Origin: Blastocatellia bacterium
GTDB taxonomy: Bacteria > Acidobacteriota > Blastocatellia > Pyrinomonadales > Pyrinomonadaceae
Assembly (NCBI GenBank): GCA_013695195.1
Contig: JACDAY010000155.1
Span: 1 to 15,102 of the forward strand
Direction of reading: 5' to 3'
Length of the DNA: 15,102 nucleotides
In this document: positions 1 through 6,658 of the stretch, one piece after another
How positions within the stretch are numbered: position 1 is the first letter of the stretch
Layout of the letters: each line of letters begins with the position of its first letter
Translations under genes and position numbers: made by a program
Notes under the pieces: model-generated
Databases searched by the model: none
The model's input: only the letters and a program-made list of their open reading frames with translations
What the model was told of the DNA's origin: nothing

Positions 1-2
1 AT

Positions 3-1064
3 CTATTTCTCCAGAATCCGTCGTTTAAAGGCAGGCGGCACGACAGAATTATCGAAAACTTCATAAGCAGCAGATTCAGCAAGCGGCTCGGGCTGCCTTT
101 CTGCCCATTCGGCCTCTGTGTCGAGAAGCGTTTTTAATTCGGCTGCAACATTCCCCATTTCAGATTGAGAAACAATACCGCACTCAGCCAGATATTTCTC
201 GTAACGCGCGACAGGATCGTTGTGTTCGGCCCACCAGGCGATCTCGCCGTCCGGCACGTAGGATTGATTATCATGTTCGGCGTGTCCTTTACGGCGATAG
301 GTATGCGCCTCGATCAATACCGAACCGTTGCCGCTGCGTGCATAATCGACCGCTTCTTTCATTATCTCGTAACAGGCGATAACATCGTTGCCGTCCACCG
401 ATAAACCTTTTATACCGTAACCAACGGCTTTTTCAACAAAATTGCCGCAAGCCGCCTGGCCGCGAGTCGGCGTCGAATATGCGTAACCGTTATTTTCGAT
501 GATCGTGATCAATGGCAATTTCTGCACGGCGGCAAAGTTGACGCCTTCGTGAAACGCGCCGGTCGAGCTTGCGCCTTCGCCGATATAAGCAACGGCGACG
601 CGGTTTTCCTTTTTCATGCGCGATGCCAGCAGGATACCGGTCATCACAGGTATCATATCGCCAAGATGCGAAATCGGCCCGACAAAACCCTTTTCAAGAT
701 CTGCAAAATGGAACTGGACGTCGGTTGCACGGCTCGGAGCCGCGCCCCGCCCCATATATTGAAGAAAAATCGTTCTCGGCAGAATTCCTTTTACAAAAAC
801 GGCTCCAATATCGCGTATCAACGGCGCTATGAAATCCTGCGGTTCTAGAGCAAACGCGGTTCCGACGGCCGTCGCCTCCTGCCCCAGTGACGTAAAAACC
901 CCGCCCGTCAATTTCGCCTGCCGCTTGAGCATGACGGTTTTCTCGTCGAACATCCGCGTCAACTTTAAATAACGGTAGAGTTCGATCTGCTGTTCCTTAG
1001 TTAAAGAAGTTTCTTTTGTGCAGGAAAGTGGCTGCTCAGGTACGAGTTTTACAGTATTGGTCAT
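3..1064 (-). CDS. 2-oxoacid dehydrogenase E1 component, alpha subunit (TPP-dependent)
   Basis: This 353-residue protein is the alpha subunit of a thiamine-diphosphate-dependent E1 enzyme (pyruvate or branched-chain 2-oxoacid dehydrogenase). The complex decarboxylates a 2-oxoacid and passes the acyl group to the lipoyl domain of E2. The TPP/Mg motif is visible: GEG at residues 162-164, followed about 28 residues later by NN at 191-192. The substrate-channel and phosphorylation-loop region is TYRRKGHAEHD near residues 255-265, with the conserved His. Length is normal for stand-alone alpha subunits. The ATG at 1064 is preceded by a weak purine stretch (GAGAGAT). The frame closes with TAG at positions 3-5, so the gene is complete. 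A beta subunit would be expected to the left, outside the window. Substrate cannot be decided from sequence; the sequence after the TYR motif looks more like 2-oxoisovalerate-type than classic PdhA, but this is a weak hint. Confidence 0.9.
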   Translation of the reverse strand: MTNTVKLVPEQPLSCTKETSLTKEQQIELYRYLKLTRMFDEKTVMLKRQAKLTGGVFTSLGQEATAVGTAFALEPQDFIAPLIRDIGAVFVKGILPRTIFLQYMGRGAAPSRATDVQFHFADLEKGFVGPISHLGDMIPVMTGILLASRMKKENRVAVAYIGEGASSTGAFHEGVNFAAVQKLPLITIIENNGYAYSTPTRGQAACGNFVEKAVGYGIKGLSVDGNDVIACYEIMKEAVDYARSGNGSVLIEAHTYRRKGHAEHDNQSYVPDGEIAWWAEHNDPVARYEKYLAECGIVSQSEMGNVAAELKTLLDTEAEWAERQPEPLAESAAYEVFDNSVVPPAFKRRILEK

Positions 1065-1168
1065 TTTCTAATCTCTCGAACGAATAGACTAATAAAACCG
1101 ACGACCGGAACATAAGCGTCAAGCTTGCCGGTGGCACACCCGCCCTCAGATTGATAAAAATCCATATT

Positions 1169-2404
1169 TTAATAAACCATTCTCGCTCTTACCGTTCCTT
1201 TTACATCCTTCAAAATATCAAAAGCCTCGTTTGAGATCGCCGATTCGACATCCAGGATCACATAACCAATATCGTCATTGGTTTTCAAATACTGGCCGAC
1301 GATGTTGATGCCGCGTTTCGAAAGCCGAGAGTTTATTTCGCCCAGCACACCGGGAATATTTTTGTGAATATGCAAGATGCGGTGAGTCCCGGCCTGAGGC
1401 GGAAGATTGGCCGGCGGAACGGTATGCGAGCCTTCGGAGTTTCCGAATTCCAGATAGTTTGTCAATTTCGAGGTAACGTCAAGGCCGATGTTGGCCTGTG
1501 CTTCTTCGGTTGAGCCACCGATATGCGGCGTCAGAATTACGTTCGGCAAATTTTGCAGCACCGTTTCAAACGGATCGCCGGTCTTTTCCGGTTCTTCGGG
1601 AAAGACATCGATGGCTGCTCCGGCAATAACACCATTTTCTATATATTTTTTCAACGCGATCAGATCGACCACATCGCCTCGGCTGTAATTAAGAAAAATA
1701 CTTCCTTTTTGCAGATGCTTCAGCTTTTCCTCGTTTATCAAATTATGCGTCGTCGCATCCGATGGCACGTGAACTGTTACGATATTTGATTTTTGCAGCA
1801 GCTCTTCCAGATCGCGAATCTGCCTGGCGTTCCCGTGCGGCAATTTGGTCGCAACATCATAATAGATTACCTGCATCCCCAGCGCTTCCGCCATTATCGA
1901 AAGCTGCGAGCCGATGTTGCCGTAACCGATAATGCCAAGCGTTTTGCCGCGAAGCTCAAAGCTTCCTTTCGCCTCTTTCTGCCATTCGCCGCGATGCGCA
2001 GCCGCGTTTTTGTCCGCGATCCGCCGGATCAAAATCACGCAGAGACCGATGACCAACTCCGCCACCGAACGCGTATTCGAATAAGGTGCATTAAAAACCG
2101 CAATCCCTTTCTCTGTTGCCGCTTTCAGTTCGACCTGATTGACGCCTATGCAAAACGCCCCGATCGCAAGCAGCTTGTCCGCTGAATTTATTATTTTTTC
2201 AGTGATCTGCGTCTTGCTTCGGATACCAAGCAAATGAACGCCTTTGACCGCTTTGACCAATTCCGCCTCGCTGAGCGCACCGTTAATCTTCTGAACCTGT
2301 AGATATCCGCTTTGATTCAACTCGTCAATCGCCGAATCGGAGATGTTTTCGAGTAATAGGATCATGATCTTGTCTCGAGGGTAAGATGTCTGCGATGCTT
2401 TCAT
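1169..2404 (-). CDS. serA: D-3-phosphoglycerate dehydrogenase
   Basis: SerA oxidises 3-phosphoglycerate to 3-phosphohydroxypyruvate with NAD+, the first step of serine synthesis. From the chosen ATG at 2404 the protein has 411 residues, one more than the E. coli enzyme as I recall it, and it aligns from the start. The Rossmann motif GYGNIG is at residues 160-165. The catalytic residues are R242 (SRG), E271 (in FPEEP) and H294 (TPHIGG). A C-terminal ACT domain (about 342-411) keeps the serine-site residues H347, N349 and N367, so serine feedback inhibition is likely. The frame stays open upstream to 2509, but those 35 residues resemble nothing in the family and would cross the nadE terminator. 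An extended -10 (TGTTATACT) ends only about ten bases before the ATG at 2404, and there is no Shine-Dalgarno, so the transcript is probably near-leaderless. Confidence 0.93.
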   Translation of the reverse strand: MKASQTSYPRDKIMILLLENISDSAIDELNQSGYLQVQKINGALSEAELVKAVKGVHLLGIRSKTQITEKIINSADKLLAIGAFCIGVNQVELKAATEKGIAVFNAPYSNTRSVAELVIGLCVILIRRIADKNAAAHRGEWQKEAKGSFELRGKTLGIIGYGNIGSQLSIMAEALGMQVIYYDVATKLPHGNARQIRDLEELLQKSNIVTVHVPSDATTHNLINEEKLKHLQKGSIFLNYSRGDVVDLIALKKYIENGVIAGAAIDVFPEEPEKTGDPFETVLQNLPNVILTPHIGGSTEEAQANIGLDVTSKLTNYLEFGNSEGSHTVPPANLPPQAGTHRILHIHKNIPGVLGEINSRLSKRGINIVGQYLKTNDDIGYVILDVESAISNEAFDILKDVKGTVRARMVY

Positions 2405-2414
2405 AAAAGAGGCA

Positions 2415-2423
2415 AGTATAACA
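2415..2423 (-). promoter_or_regulatory. Extended -10 promoter for serA
   Basis: Read on the minus strand this is TGTTATACT: a TG dinucleotide one base before the -10 hexamer TATACT (5 of 6 matches to consensus), the extended -10 arrangement. No convincing -35 hexamer lies 16-18 bases upstream, which fits an extended -10 promoter. A start site about seven bases downstream falls near 2408, only four or so bases before the serA ATG at 2404. It overlaps the T-tail of the nadE terminator. This is a sequence prediction only. Confidence 0.5.
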
Positions 2424-2451
2424 AAAACGAGAGCGAAGTTCGTCTCTCGTT
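2421..2451 (-). terminator. Intrinsic terminator downstream of nadE
   Basis: On the minus strand AACGAGAG pairs with CTCTCGTT (2444-2451 with 2426-2433, 8 bp). The stem continues inward through a one-base bulge into a CGA/TCG pairing, and is followed by a TTTTTGT tail (2427-2421). This is a classic rho-independent terminator 60-90 bases after the nadE stop codon. It implies that nadE and serA are separate transcription units despite their shared direction. Confidence 0.75.
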
Positions 2452-2513
2452 GATAACTTTTAATTAAAATTAATTTCTTAACCATCCAGCGGAAGCATCT
2501 TTTATTCAAGCTT

Positions 2514-4196
2514 TTACCGAGGTTGCGTTCGCCGGTATTTATGCGTGATCGGCCTTCTTCTTCCGACGCCGATGGCGTTCTTGGAAATTATAAGAGCAGG
2601 CGGAAGCTGCCGGCGTTTGAATTCATTCGCCGGATGCTCGACTTTATTCAATATCGCATATACAAGTTCTGCGTCGTTGCCCTCGGCAATTATCTCTTTT
2701 GGTGAAAGCTTTTGCTCAAAATAAAGACGCAAAATCGGGTCCAGTAATTCGTATGGCGGCAGGCTATCCTGATCGAATTGATTCGGCGCCAATTCGGCGG
2801 ACGGCTTTTTGTCGATGATTTTATTAGGAATGATCTGGCGCCCGGCGTTTTCGTTTATCTTGCGGGCGACCTTCCAGACTTCGGTTTTCAGAACGTCGCC
2901 GAGCACCGCCAAGCCGCCGTTAGTATCACCGTAAAGTGTACAATAACCGACAGCCAGCTCGGATTTATTTCCCGTGGAAAGCAGAAGTCTTCCTTCAGCA
3001 TTCGAGATCGCCATAAGAATCACTCCGCGAAGGCGCGACTGCATATTTTCCGCCGCAAGGCTTTCGCCGCCTTTTGTCGGCTTATGCAGATTCATCTGTT
3101 TCAAAAGAACTTCGAACGAAGCAGAGATAGGTTCGAGACGGCTTTCGCAGCCGAGATTTTTTACTAATTCTTCAGAATCCTTAATGCTTCCCGCAGATGA
3201 AAATGGCGACGGCATCATCACGCAAAGTACATTTTCCGGCCCGATCGCCTCGACGGCCAAAGCAGCTGTAAGCGCCGAATCGATACCGCCCGAGAGGCCT
3301 AAAATGCAATTTGCAAAGCCGTTTTTGCATGCATAATCACGGATTCCAAGAACCAAAGCCTGGCGGATCGATTCTGTTTCGCTGCCGGTAATTCCCCTCG
3401 CGTCAGGTTTTCGAACATTGAGCTCGACCGTCTCCACAAATTCCTTGAAAGCCGCGGCCTGGAGAATTATATCTCCTTCTTCATCGGCGACCAGGCTTGC
3501 GCCGTCAAAAATAATACCGTCATTTCCGCCAACAAGATTTACAAAAACTATGGGAAGTTTAGCCGCTTTTGCCCGGTGCGCAACCATCTCGCAGCGCAGC
3601 TTGATCTTACCTTTATTATAAGGTGAGGCGTTGAGAGCAGCTATAATGTCCGCTCCGCTTTTGATCACAACATCCGTCGGATCCTCGTCATAAAGCCTAT
3701 CCTTCCAAAAAGTTTTGTCGTTCCAAAAATCCTCGCAAACCACGACACCGATCCGATGTGTTTGCCCGTCTTTGCCTTCGATCTCGACGATTCCGTCGGG
3801 GTTTGTCTCCGGTTCAAAATACCTCGGATCGTCAAAAACGTCGTATTCTGGAAGGAGCATTTTATCAACAAACTTTATGAGCTTGCCGTCGGAGATAACA
3901 GCCGCCGTATTGTATAACCGGCGTCCGTTCGGGTTTGTATTCGGCCGGATCGTGCCGACGATAGCGGTTATGCCTACAGTTGCCGGAATTATTTTTTCGA
4001 GCGGTTCGAGCGAGTGCTCAATAATATCAGTGTCCTGGAACCAATCCTGCGACATATAGCCGTGAGTCGACACTTCGGGAAATATTATTAGATCGGATTC
4101 GTCCGCTTTGGCCTTTTCGATGGCTGCGATAATCTTTGCAAGATTACCATCAATGTCGCCGTTGGTCGTGTTGATTTGCCCGATTGTAACTTTCAT
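2514..4196 (-). CDS. nadE: Glutamine-dependent NAD+ synthetase
   Basis: NadE amidates nicotinic acid adenine dinucleotide to NAD+ using ATP, taking ammonia from glutamine. The 560-residue protein has two domains. An N-terminal nitrilase-type glutaminase (about 1-265) shows the Glu-Lys-Cys triad E41 (FPEVSTHGY), K112 (DKMLLPEYDVFDD) and C154 (VVCEDFW). A C-terminal synthetase has the ATP-pyrophosphatase loop SGGIDS at 302-307. It ends in the basic GVGRRRPITHKYR segment usual for the family. I chose the ATG at 4196 because the protein then begins MKVTIGQIN, the normal nitrilase start. A longer frame from a TTG at 4223 would run through a perfect TATAAT. No Shine-Dalgarno precedes the ATG. A terminator follows the gene. 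Confidence 0.94.
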   Translation of the reverse strand: MKVTIGQINTTNGDIDGNLAKIIAAIEKAKADESDLIIFPEVSTHGYMSQDWFQDTDIIEHSLEPLEKIIPATVGITAIVGTIRPNTNPNGRRLYNTAAVISDGKLIKFVDKMLLPEYDVFDDPRYFEPETNPDGIVEIEGKDGQTHRIGVVVCEDFWNDKTFWKDRLYDEDPTDVVIKSGADIIAALNASPYNKGKIKLRCEMVAHRAKAAKLPIVFVNLVGGNDGIIFDGASLVADEEGDIILQAAAFKEFVETVELNVRKPDARGITGSETESIRQALVLGIRDYACKNGFANCILGLSGGIDSALTAALAVEAIGPENVLCVMMPSPFSSAGSIKDSEELVKNLGCESRLEPISASFEVLLKQMNLHKPTKGGESLAAENMQSRLRGVILMAISNAEGRLLLSTGNKSELAVGYCTLYGDTNGGLAVLGDVLKTEVWKVARKINENAGRQIIPNKIIDKKPSAELAPNQFDQDSLPPYELLDPILRLYFEQKLSPKEIIAEGNDAELVYAILNKVEHPANEFKRRQLPPALIISKNAIGVGRRRPITHKYRRTQPR

Positions 4197-4202
4197 GCGT
4201 AA

Positions 4203-4208
4203 ATTATA
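4203..4208 (-). promoter_or_regulatory. -10 element of the nadE promoter (leaderless arrangement)
   Basis: On the minus strand this is a perfect TATAAT hexamer. Normal spacing places transcription initiation at or within a base or two of position 4196, which is the A of the nadE ATG. A -35 at 16-18 bases spacing is poor (CTGTTA or TGTTAA). No ribosome-binding sequence lies between it and the start codon, so a leaderless mRNA is the simplest reading. Inferred from sequence only. Confidence 0.5.
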
Positions 4209-4259
4209 AACGCAAAGCTGCAATTTAACAGTTCGGGGTGTGGAGAGTCATGAGTCAGA

Positions 4260-4311
4260 ACCGCGAGCGGTAGCGACCGCGGTCTTTTAATTCCCGTAAA
4301 TCCGCGGGAAT
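4260..4311. repeat. Paired hairpins, REP-like extragenic palindrome
   Basis: Two hairpins lie side by side between the divergent genes nadE and the selenoprotein gene. In the first, ACCGCG (4260-4265) pairs with CGCGGT (4278-4283), and the intervening GC-rich bases can pair further. In the second, ATTCCCG (4290-4296) pairs perfectly with CGGGAAT (4305-4311) around an 8-base loop. The GC content is far above that of the flanking intergenic DNA. The arrangement resembles bacterial extragenic palindromic repeats or a small non-autonomous mobile unit. Only one copy is visible here, so its repeat nature is inferred. It could alternatively be structured 5' leader RNA of the downstream gene. Confidence 0.45.
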
Positions 4312-4362
4312 AAAGTATGAGCCAACGGGTATCTTTGTTAAAGTTAGGAATATTTTCATCGA

Positions 4363-4971
4363 ATGTATATGAAACCGAAATTAATTTTTTCGCTTTTGAG
4401 TTTGTTGCTTGTTTCCTGTTTGAGCCTGAGTGCACAGGAAAACACAACCGGTTCGAAAGCCGGCAAAATGCCGGTGGCCGACAGAACAAAGCCGCTAAAG
4501 GTCGGAGAAATCGCGCCTAATTTTACGTTGGGTGATCTTAACGGAAAACAAGTTATGCTTTCCAAGGCTAAAATGCCAGTGGTTCTGGTATTTTATCGCG
4601 GATATTGGTGACCATTCTGCGCTCGGCAGTTGGCCGAATTACGCAGTTTGCTGAAGCCAAACGAGAAAGTGTCGCTTTACGCTGTGAGTGTCGATCCTGT
4701 GGAGAAAAGCCTGGAGTTGACGCAGAAAATTGCCAAAGATGGTAACGGCGATGTGAATTTTCAGCTTCTTTCAGACCCAAATCACAAAACTATTGATGCT
4801 TACGGGCTGTTTGACCCGGCTTACGTCGGCAAGGGCGTCGAAGGCATTCCGCATCCGGCGGTCTATATTTTGGATAAAAATCGAAAGGTATTGTGGGCAA
4901 AGGTCGAATCGGATTACCGCAAACGTCCGACAAACGCGGACATACGCACAGAACTCGATAAACTAAAATAA
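4363..4971 (+). CDS. Selenocysteine-containing peroxiredoxin-like lipoprotein (in-frame TGA read as Sec)
   Basis: This is read as one 202-residue protein of the AhpC/TSA peroxiredoxin-like family, expected to reduce peroxides or protein thiols outside the cytoplasm. Residues 1-24 form an export signal: basic MYMKPK, a hydrophobic run, then the lipobox LVSC with C19 as the likely lipid-attachment Cys (signal peptidase I cleavage after A24 is an alternative). The redoxin fold starts at KVGEIAPNFTLGDLNG. The active-site segment reads VLVFYRGYW-TGA-PFCARQLAELR. Relatives have Cys where the TGA (4609-4611, residue 83) stands, giving UxxC with C86. Past the TGA the frame stays open and conserved in character (SVDP, LLSDPN, GIPHPAVYILD) to a TAA at 4969-4971. 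A bacterial SECIS-like hairpin follows the TGA. A TAGGAA sequence lies 12 bases before the ATG. The alternative is a pseudogene with a nonsense mutation; selA/B/C/D are not in this window. Confidence 0.8.
4617..4646 (+). promoter_or_regulatory. Bacterial SECIS element within the selenoprotein gene
   Basis: The lower stem pairs CTGCG (4617-4621) with CGCAG (4642-4646). After an asymmetric internal loop (C4622 opposite 4638-4641), the upper stem pairs TCGGC (4623-4627) with GCCGA (4633-4637). The apical loop is AGTTG (4628-4632). Sixteen bases separate the TGA from the loop, and a G lies in the second loop position followed by T. These match the general bacterial SECIS rules as I know them: loop 16-37 bases from the UGA, a G among the first two loop bases, and an upper stem of at least four pairs. 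This would be the SelB-binding site that directs Sec insertion at 4609-4611. Confidence 0.75.
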
Positions 4972-4995
4972 TCGAATAAAAAAGAACGGCGATTT

Positions 4996-5811
4996 CTATT
5001 TTTCACTTTTCACAAACTCGGGATTTTCGCTTTTCTTGACCATCGTCAAACGGTTTCCGCGTTCGTTATATTTGACCTCGTCCATAATATTGCATATGAA
5101 GAGACAGCCCCGGCCCGAGGTTTTGAAAAGATTTTCGGGATCAAGCGGATCGGGAATCGAATTTACGTCGAAACCGTCGCCTTCGTCCTCGACTGTAAAA
5201 CGGGCTTCCTGACGCGTTAATTCCGCCGTAATCCGAACCATTTTCTGTGCATTAAACTTGTTGCCGTGCTTTACTGCGTTTACGAAAGCCTCGTCGAGGG
5301 CGACAAATAGGTTGGACTGCTCGGTATTCACCACGCCTAATTTTTCAACGCGTTTTGTCAGGTAATCCAGTATGGAGTGCATGGGCGAGATGGCGCTGGG
5401 CAGCTCGAATTCGATCTTTTCGTGCAGCTGCCGAACAAACTCGATCGTATCGACGAACCGGGTCTTGTAATTCAAAACTGTTTCGACAAAGTTTTTTAAT
5501 TCATCCTCGTCAAGCTCATCGCGCCGGAAATTTGGAGCGCAAAGCTTAAACGCTTTGATTCTCTCGCCTGCATCTGCCGGAGACAGCTCGGGAAGACAAG
5601 ATCCTTTATTTCCATTCAAAGGCGGTACTACTTCGCTATTATCGACGTCCAGATCGGTAATAATCAGATCGTAATCGTTAATATTTGCAACGGTTATCGC
5701 ATCTCCACGGTTTTTGAGTATCCGGACCAGATGTCCCGCTGCGGAAAATGCGGAATCAAGCGCACTTGCTAAGTCGTCGTGGTCGTCAATGATCAGGATT
5801 TTTCTCTGCAT
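4996..5811 (-). CDS. Atypical receiver domain fused to a serine-kinase-type (RsbW-like) ATPase
   Basis: This is a 271-residue two-domain signalling protein. Residues 1-105 look like a response-regulator receiver: the acidic pocket DDHDD at 9-13 and a candidate phospho-acceptor D53 in LIITDLD. The usual Thr/Ser and the KPF lysine segment are not recognisable; FRRDEL stands near where the lysine motif should be, and the 60-80 stretch looks like an irregular loop. Residues about 120-265 form a GHKL ATPase like anti-sigma/RsbW kinases: N-box ALDEAFVNAVKHGN (171-184), G1 box EDEGDGFD (208-215) and G2 box GRGCLF (233-238). There is no dimerisation/His-phosphotransfer motif, so it probably acts by partner switching or Ser phosphorylation rather than as a histidine kinase. 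It starts at ATG 5811, 84 bases from the divergent acyltransferase start. No anti-sigma antagonist or sigma factor is adjacent. Confidence 0.8.
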   Translation of the reverse strand: MQRKILIIDDHDDLASALDSAFSAAGHLVRILKNRGDAITVANINDYDLIITDLDVDNSEVVPPLNGNKGSCLPELSPADAGERIKAFKLCAPNFRRDELDEDELKNFVETVLNYKTRFVDTIEFVRQLHEKIEFELPSAISPMHSILDYLTKRVEKLGVVNTEQSNLFVALDEAFVNAVKHGNKFNAQKMVRITAELTRQEARFTVEDEGDGFDVNSIPDPLDPENLFKTSGRGCLFICNIMDEVKYNERGNRLTMVKKSENPEFVKSEK

Positions 5812-5895
5812 TTCCCGTTGCTGCCCAATATATTTACGAAAAAGTATTTATCGTTGTTGCAAATAATACCCCAGATAGCTAATTATTTTCTATTC

Positions 5896-6606
5896 GTGAC
5901 ACAAGAAATCGAAAAAACTTATCGATTCGCCCCACTTACGAACTATTCGCTGAAGGAAAGAATCGTGATCCGTCTGGCGGATCGGGCCTTCTATTTATTA
6001 ATACGAACAATCGGCAGCACAATCCGATATGAGGTCGAAGGATGGGAAAATTTTGAAGCGATCGAAAAAGCGGGAAAAGTGCCGATATATTCTTTTTGGC
6101 ACAACCGGATATTTGCCGGGACTTACTTTTTTCGTAATCGCGGCATCGCAGTAATCACTTCGCAAAGCAAAGACGGCGAATATATAGCGCGTTTTATACA
6201 ACGGCTCGGCTATGGTGCAGTCCGAGGTTCGTCAACACGCGGCGGTGTCGGCGCGCTCGTCGAAATGATCCGGTCCATGCGAAAAGGGATTCCTATGGCT
6301 TTCACCGTTGACGGCCCGAAAGGCCCACACTACAAGGCCAAACCGGGGCCGATTCTTCTAGCGAAAAAGACTGGTAACCCTCTAATGCCGTTCGTTGTTG
6401 AATGTAAGAATTTTTGGACAATCAATAATAGTTGGGACAAATTGCAAATTCCCAAGCCGTTTACGCGGGCCCGATTGAATATCGGTGAACCTATTTATGT
6501 TCCCGCGGACGCCACCGATGAAGATGTCCGAATTAAACTCGCCAAGCTCCAAAGTTCTCTGGACAACATGGTTGCCGCCGGAAAAAGATGGCGAACGGCA
6601 GTATAG
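5896..6606 (+). CDS. Lysophospholipid acyltransferase family protein (DUF374)
   Basis: This 236-residue protein belongs to the DUF374 branch of the LPLAT/acyltransferase superfamily and probably transfers an acyl chain to a membrane lipid or lipid A-like acceptor at the inner membrane. Visible motifs are YSFWHNRIF with the putative catalytic H69, SQSKDGEYIAR near 89-99, RGSSTRGGVGAL at 110-121 and DGPKGP at 139-144. A moderately hydrophobic segment near 30-45 (AFYLLIRTIG) may anchor it. The start is uncertain. The frame is open back to 5779, but the extra residues would overlap the divergent kinase gene and do not look like family sequence. The GTG at 5896 gives an N-terminus (TQEIEKTYRFAPL) that I consider typical, though it has no Shine-Dalgarno. 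The acceptor lipid cannot be named from sequence. Confidence 0.82.
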   Translation: MTQEIEKTYRFAPLTNYSLKERIVIRLADRAFYLLIRTIGSTIRYEVEGWENFEAIEKAGKVPIYSFWHNRIFAGTYFFRNRGIAVITSQSKDGEYIARFIQRLGYGAVRGSSTRGGVGALVEMIRSMRKGIPMAFTVDGPKGPHYKAKPGPILLAKKTGNPLMPFVVECKNFWTINNSWDKLQIPKPFTRARLNIGEPIYVPADATDEDVRIKLAKLQSSLDNMVAAGKRWRTAV

Positions 6607-6658
6607 TTTCTGAATTTTTTTCTGCTCGATTTAGCGGCAACATTACCGATTTCTATCT

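Noticed and set aside
1130..1140. Small GGTG-GCA-CACC hairpin between serA and the E1 alpha gene
   Set aside because: The stem is only 4 bp and has no T-tail on either strand, too weak to call a terminator. It could be a remnant of a dispersed repeat, but no second copy is visible.
2405..2509. N-terminal extension of serA to 2509
   Set aside because: It would run through the nadE terminator and the extended -10 promoter, and the family starts near the ATG at 2404.
4197..4223. Longer nadE start at TTG 4223
   Set aside because: The added residues do not resemble the family, and the segment contains the perfect TATAAT of the likely promoter.
4363..4971. Peroxiredoxin-like pseudogene broken by a nonsense mutation
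   Set aside because: The TGA replaces exactly the catalytic Cys, the frame is undamaged on both sides, and a SECIS-like hairpin with correct spacing follows. A random nonsense mutation would not predict all three. Not fully excluded without knowing whether the genome has sel genes.
5779..5895. Longer acyltransferase start at 5779
   Set aside because: It overlaps the start of the divergent kinase gene, and the extra residues look unlike family sequence. The exact start remains uncertain.
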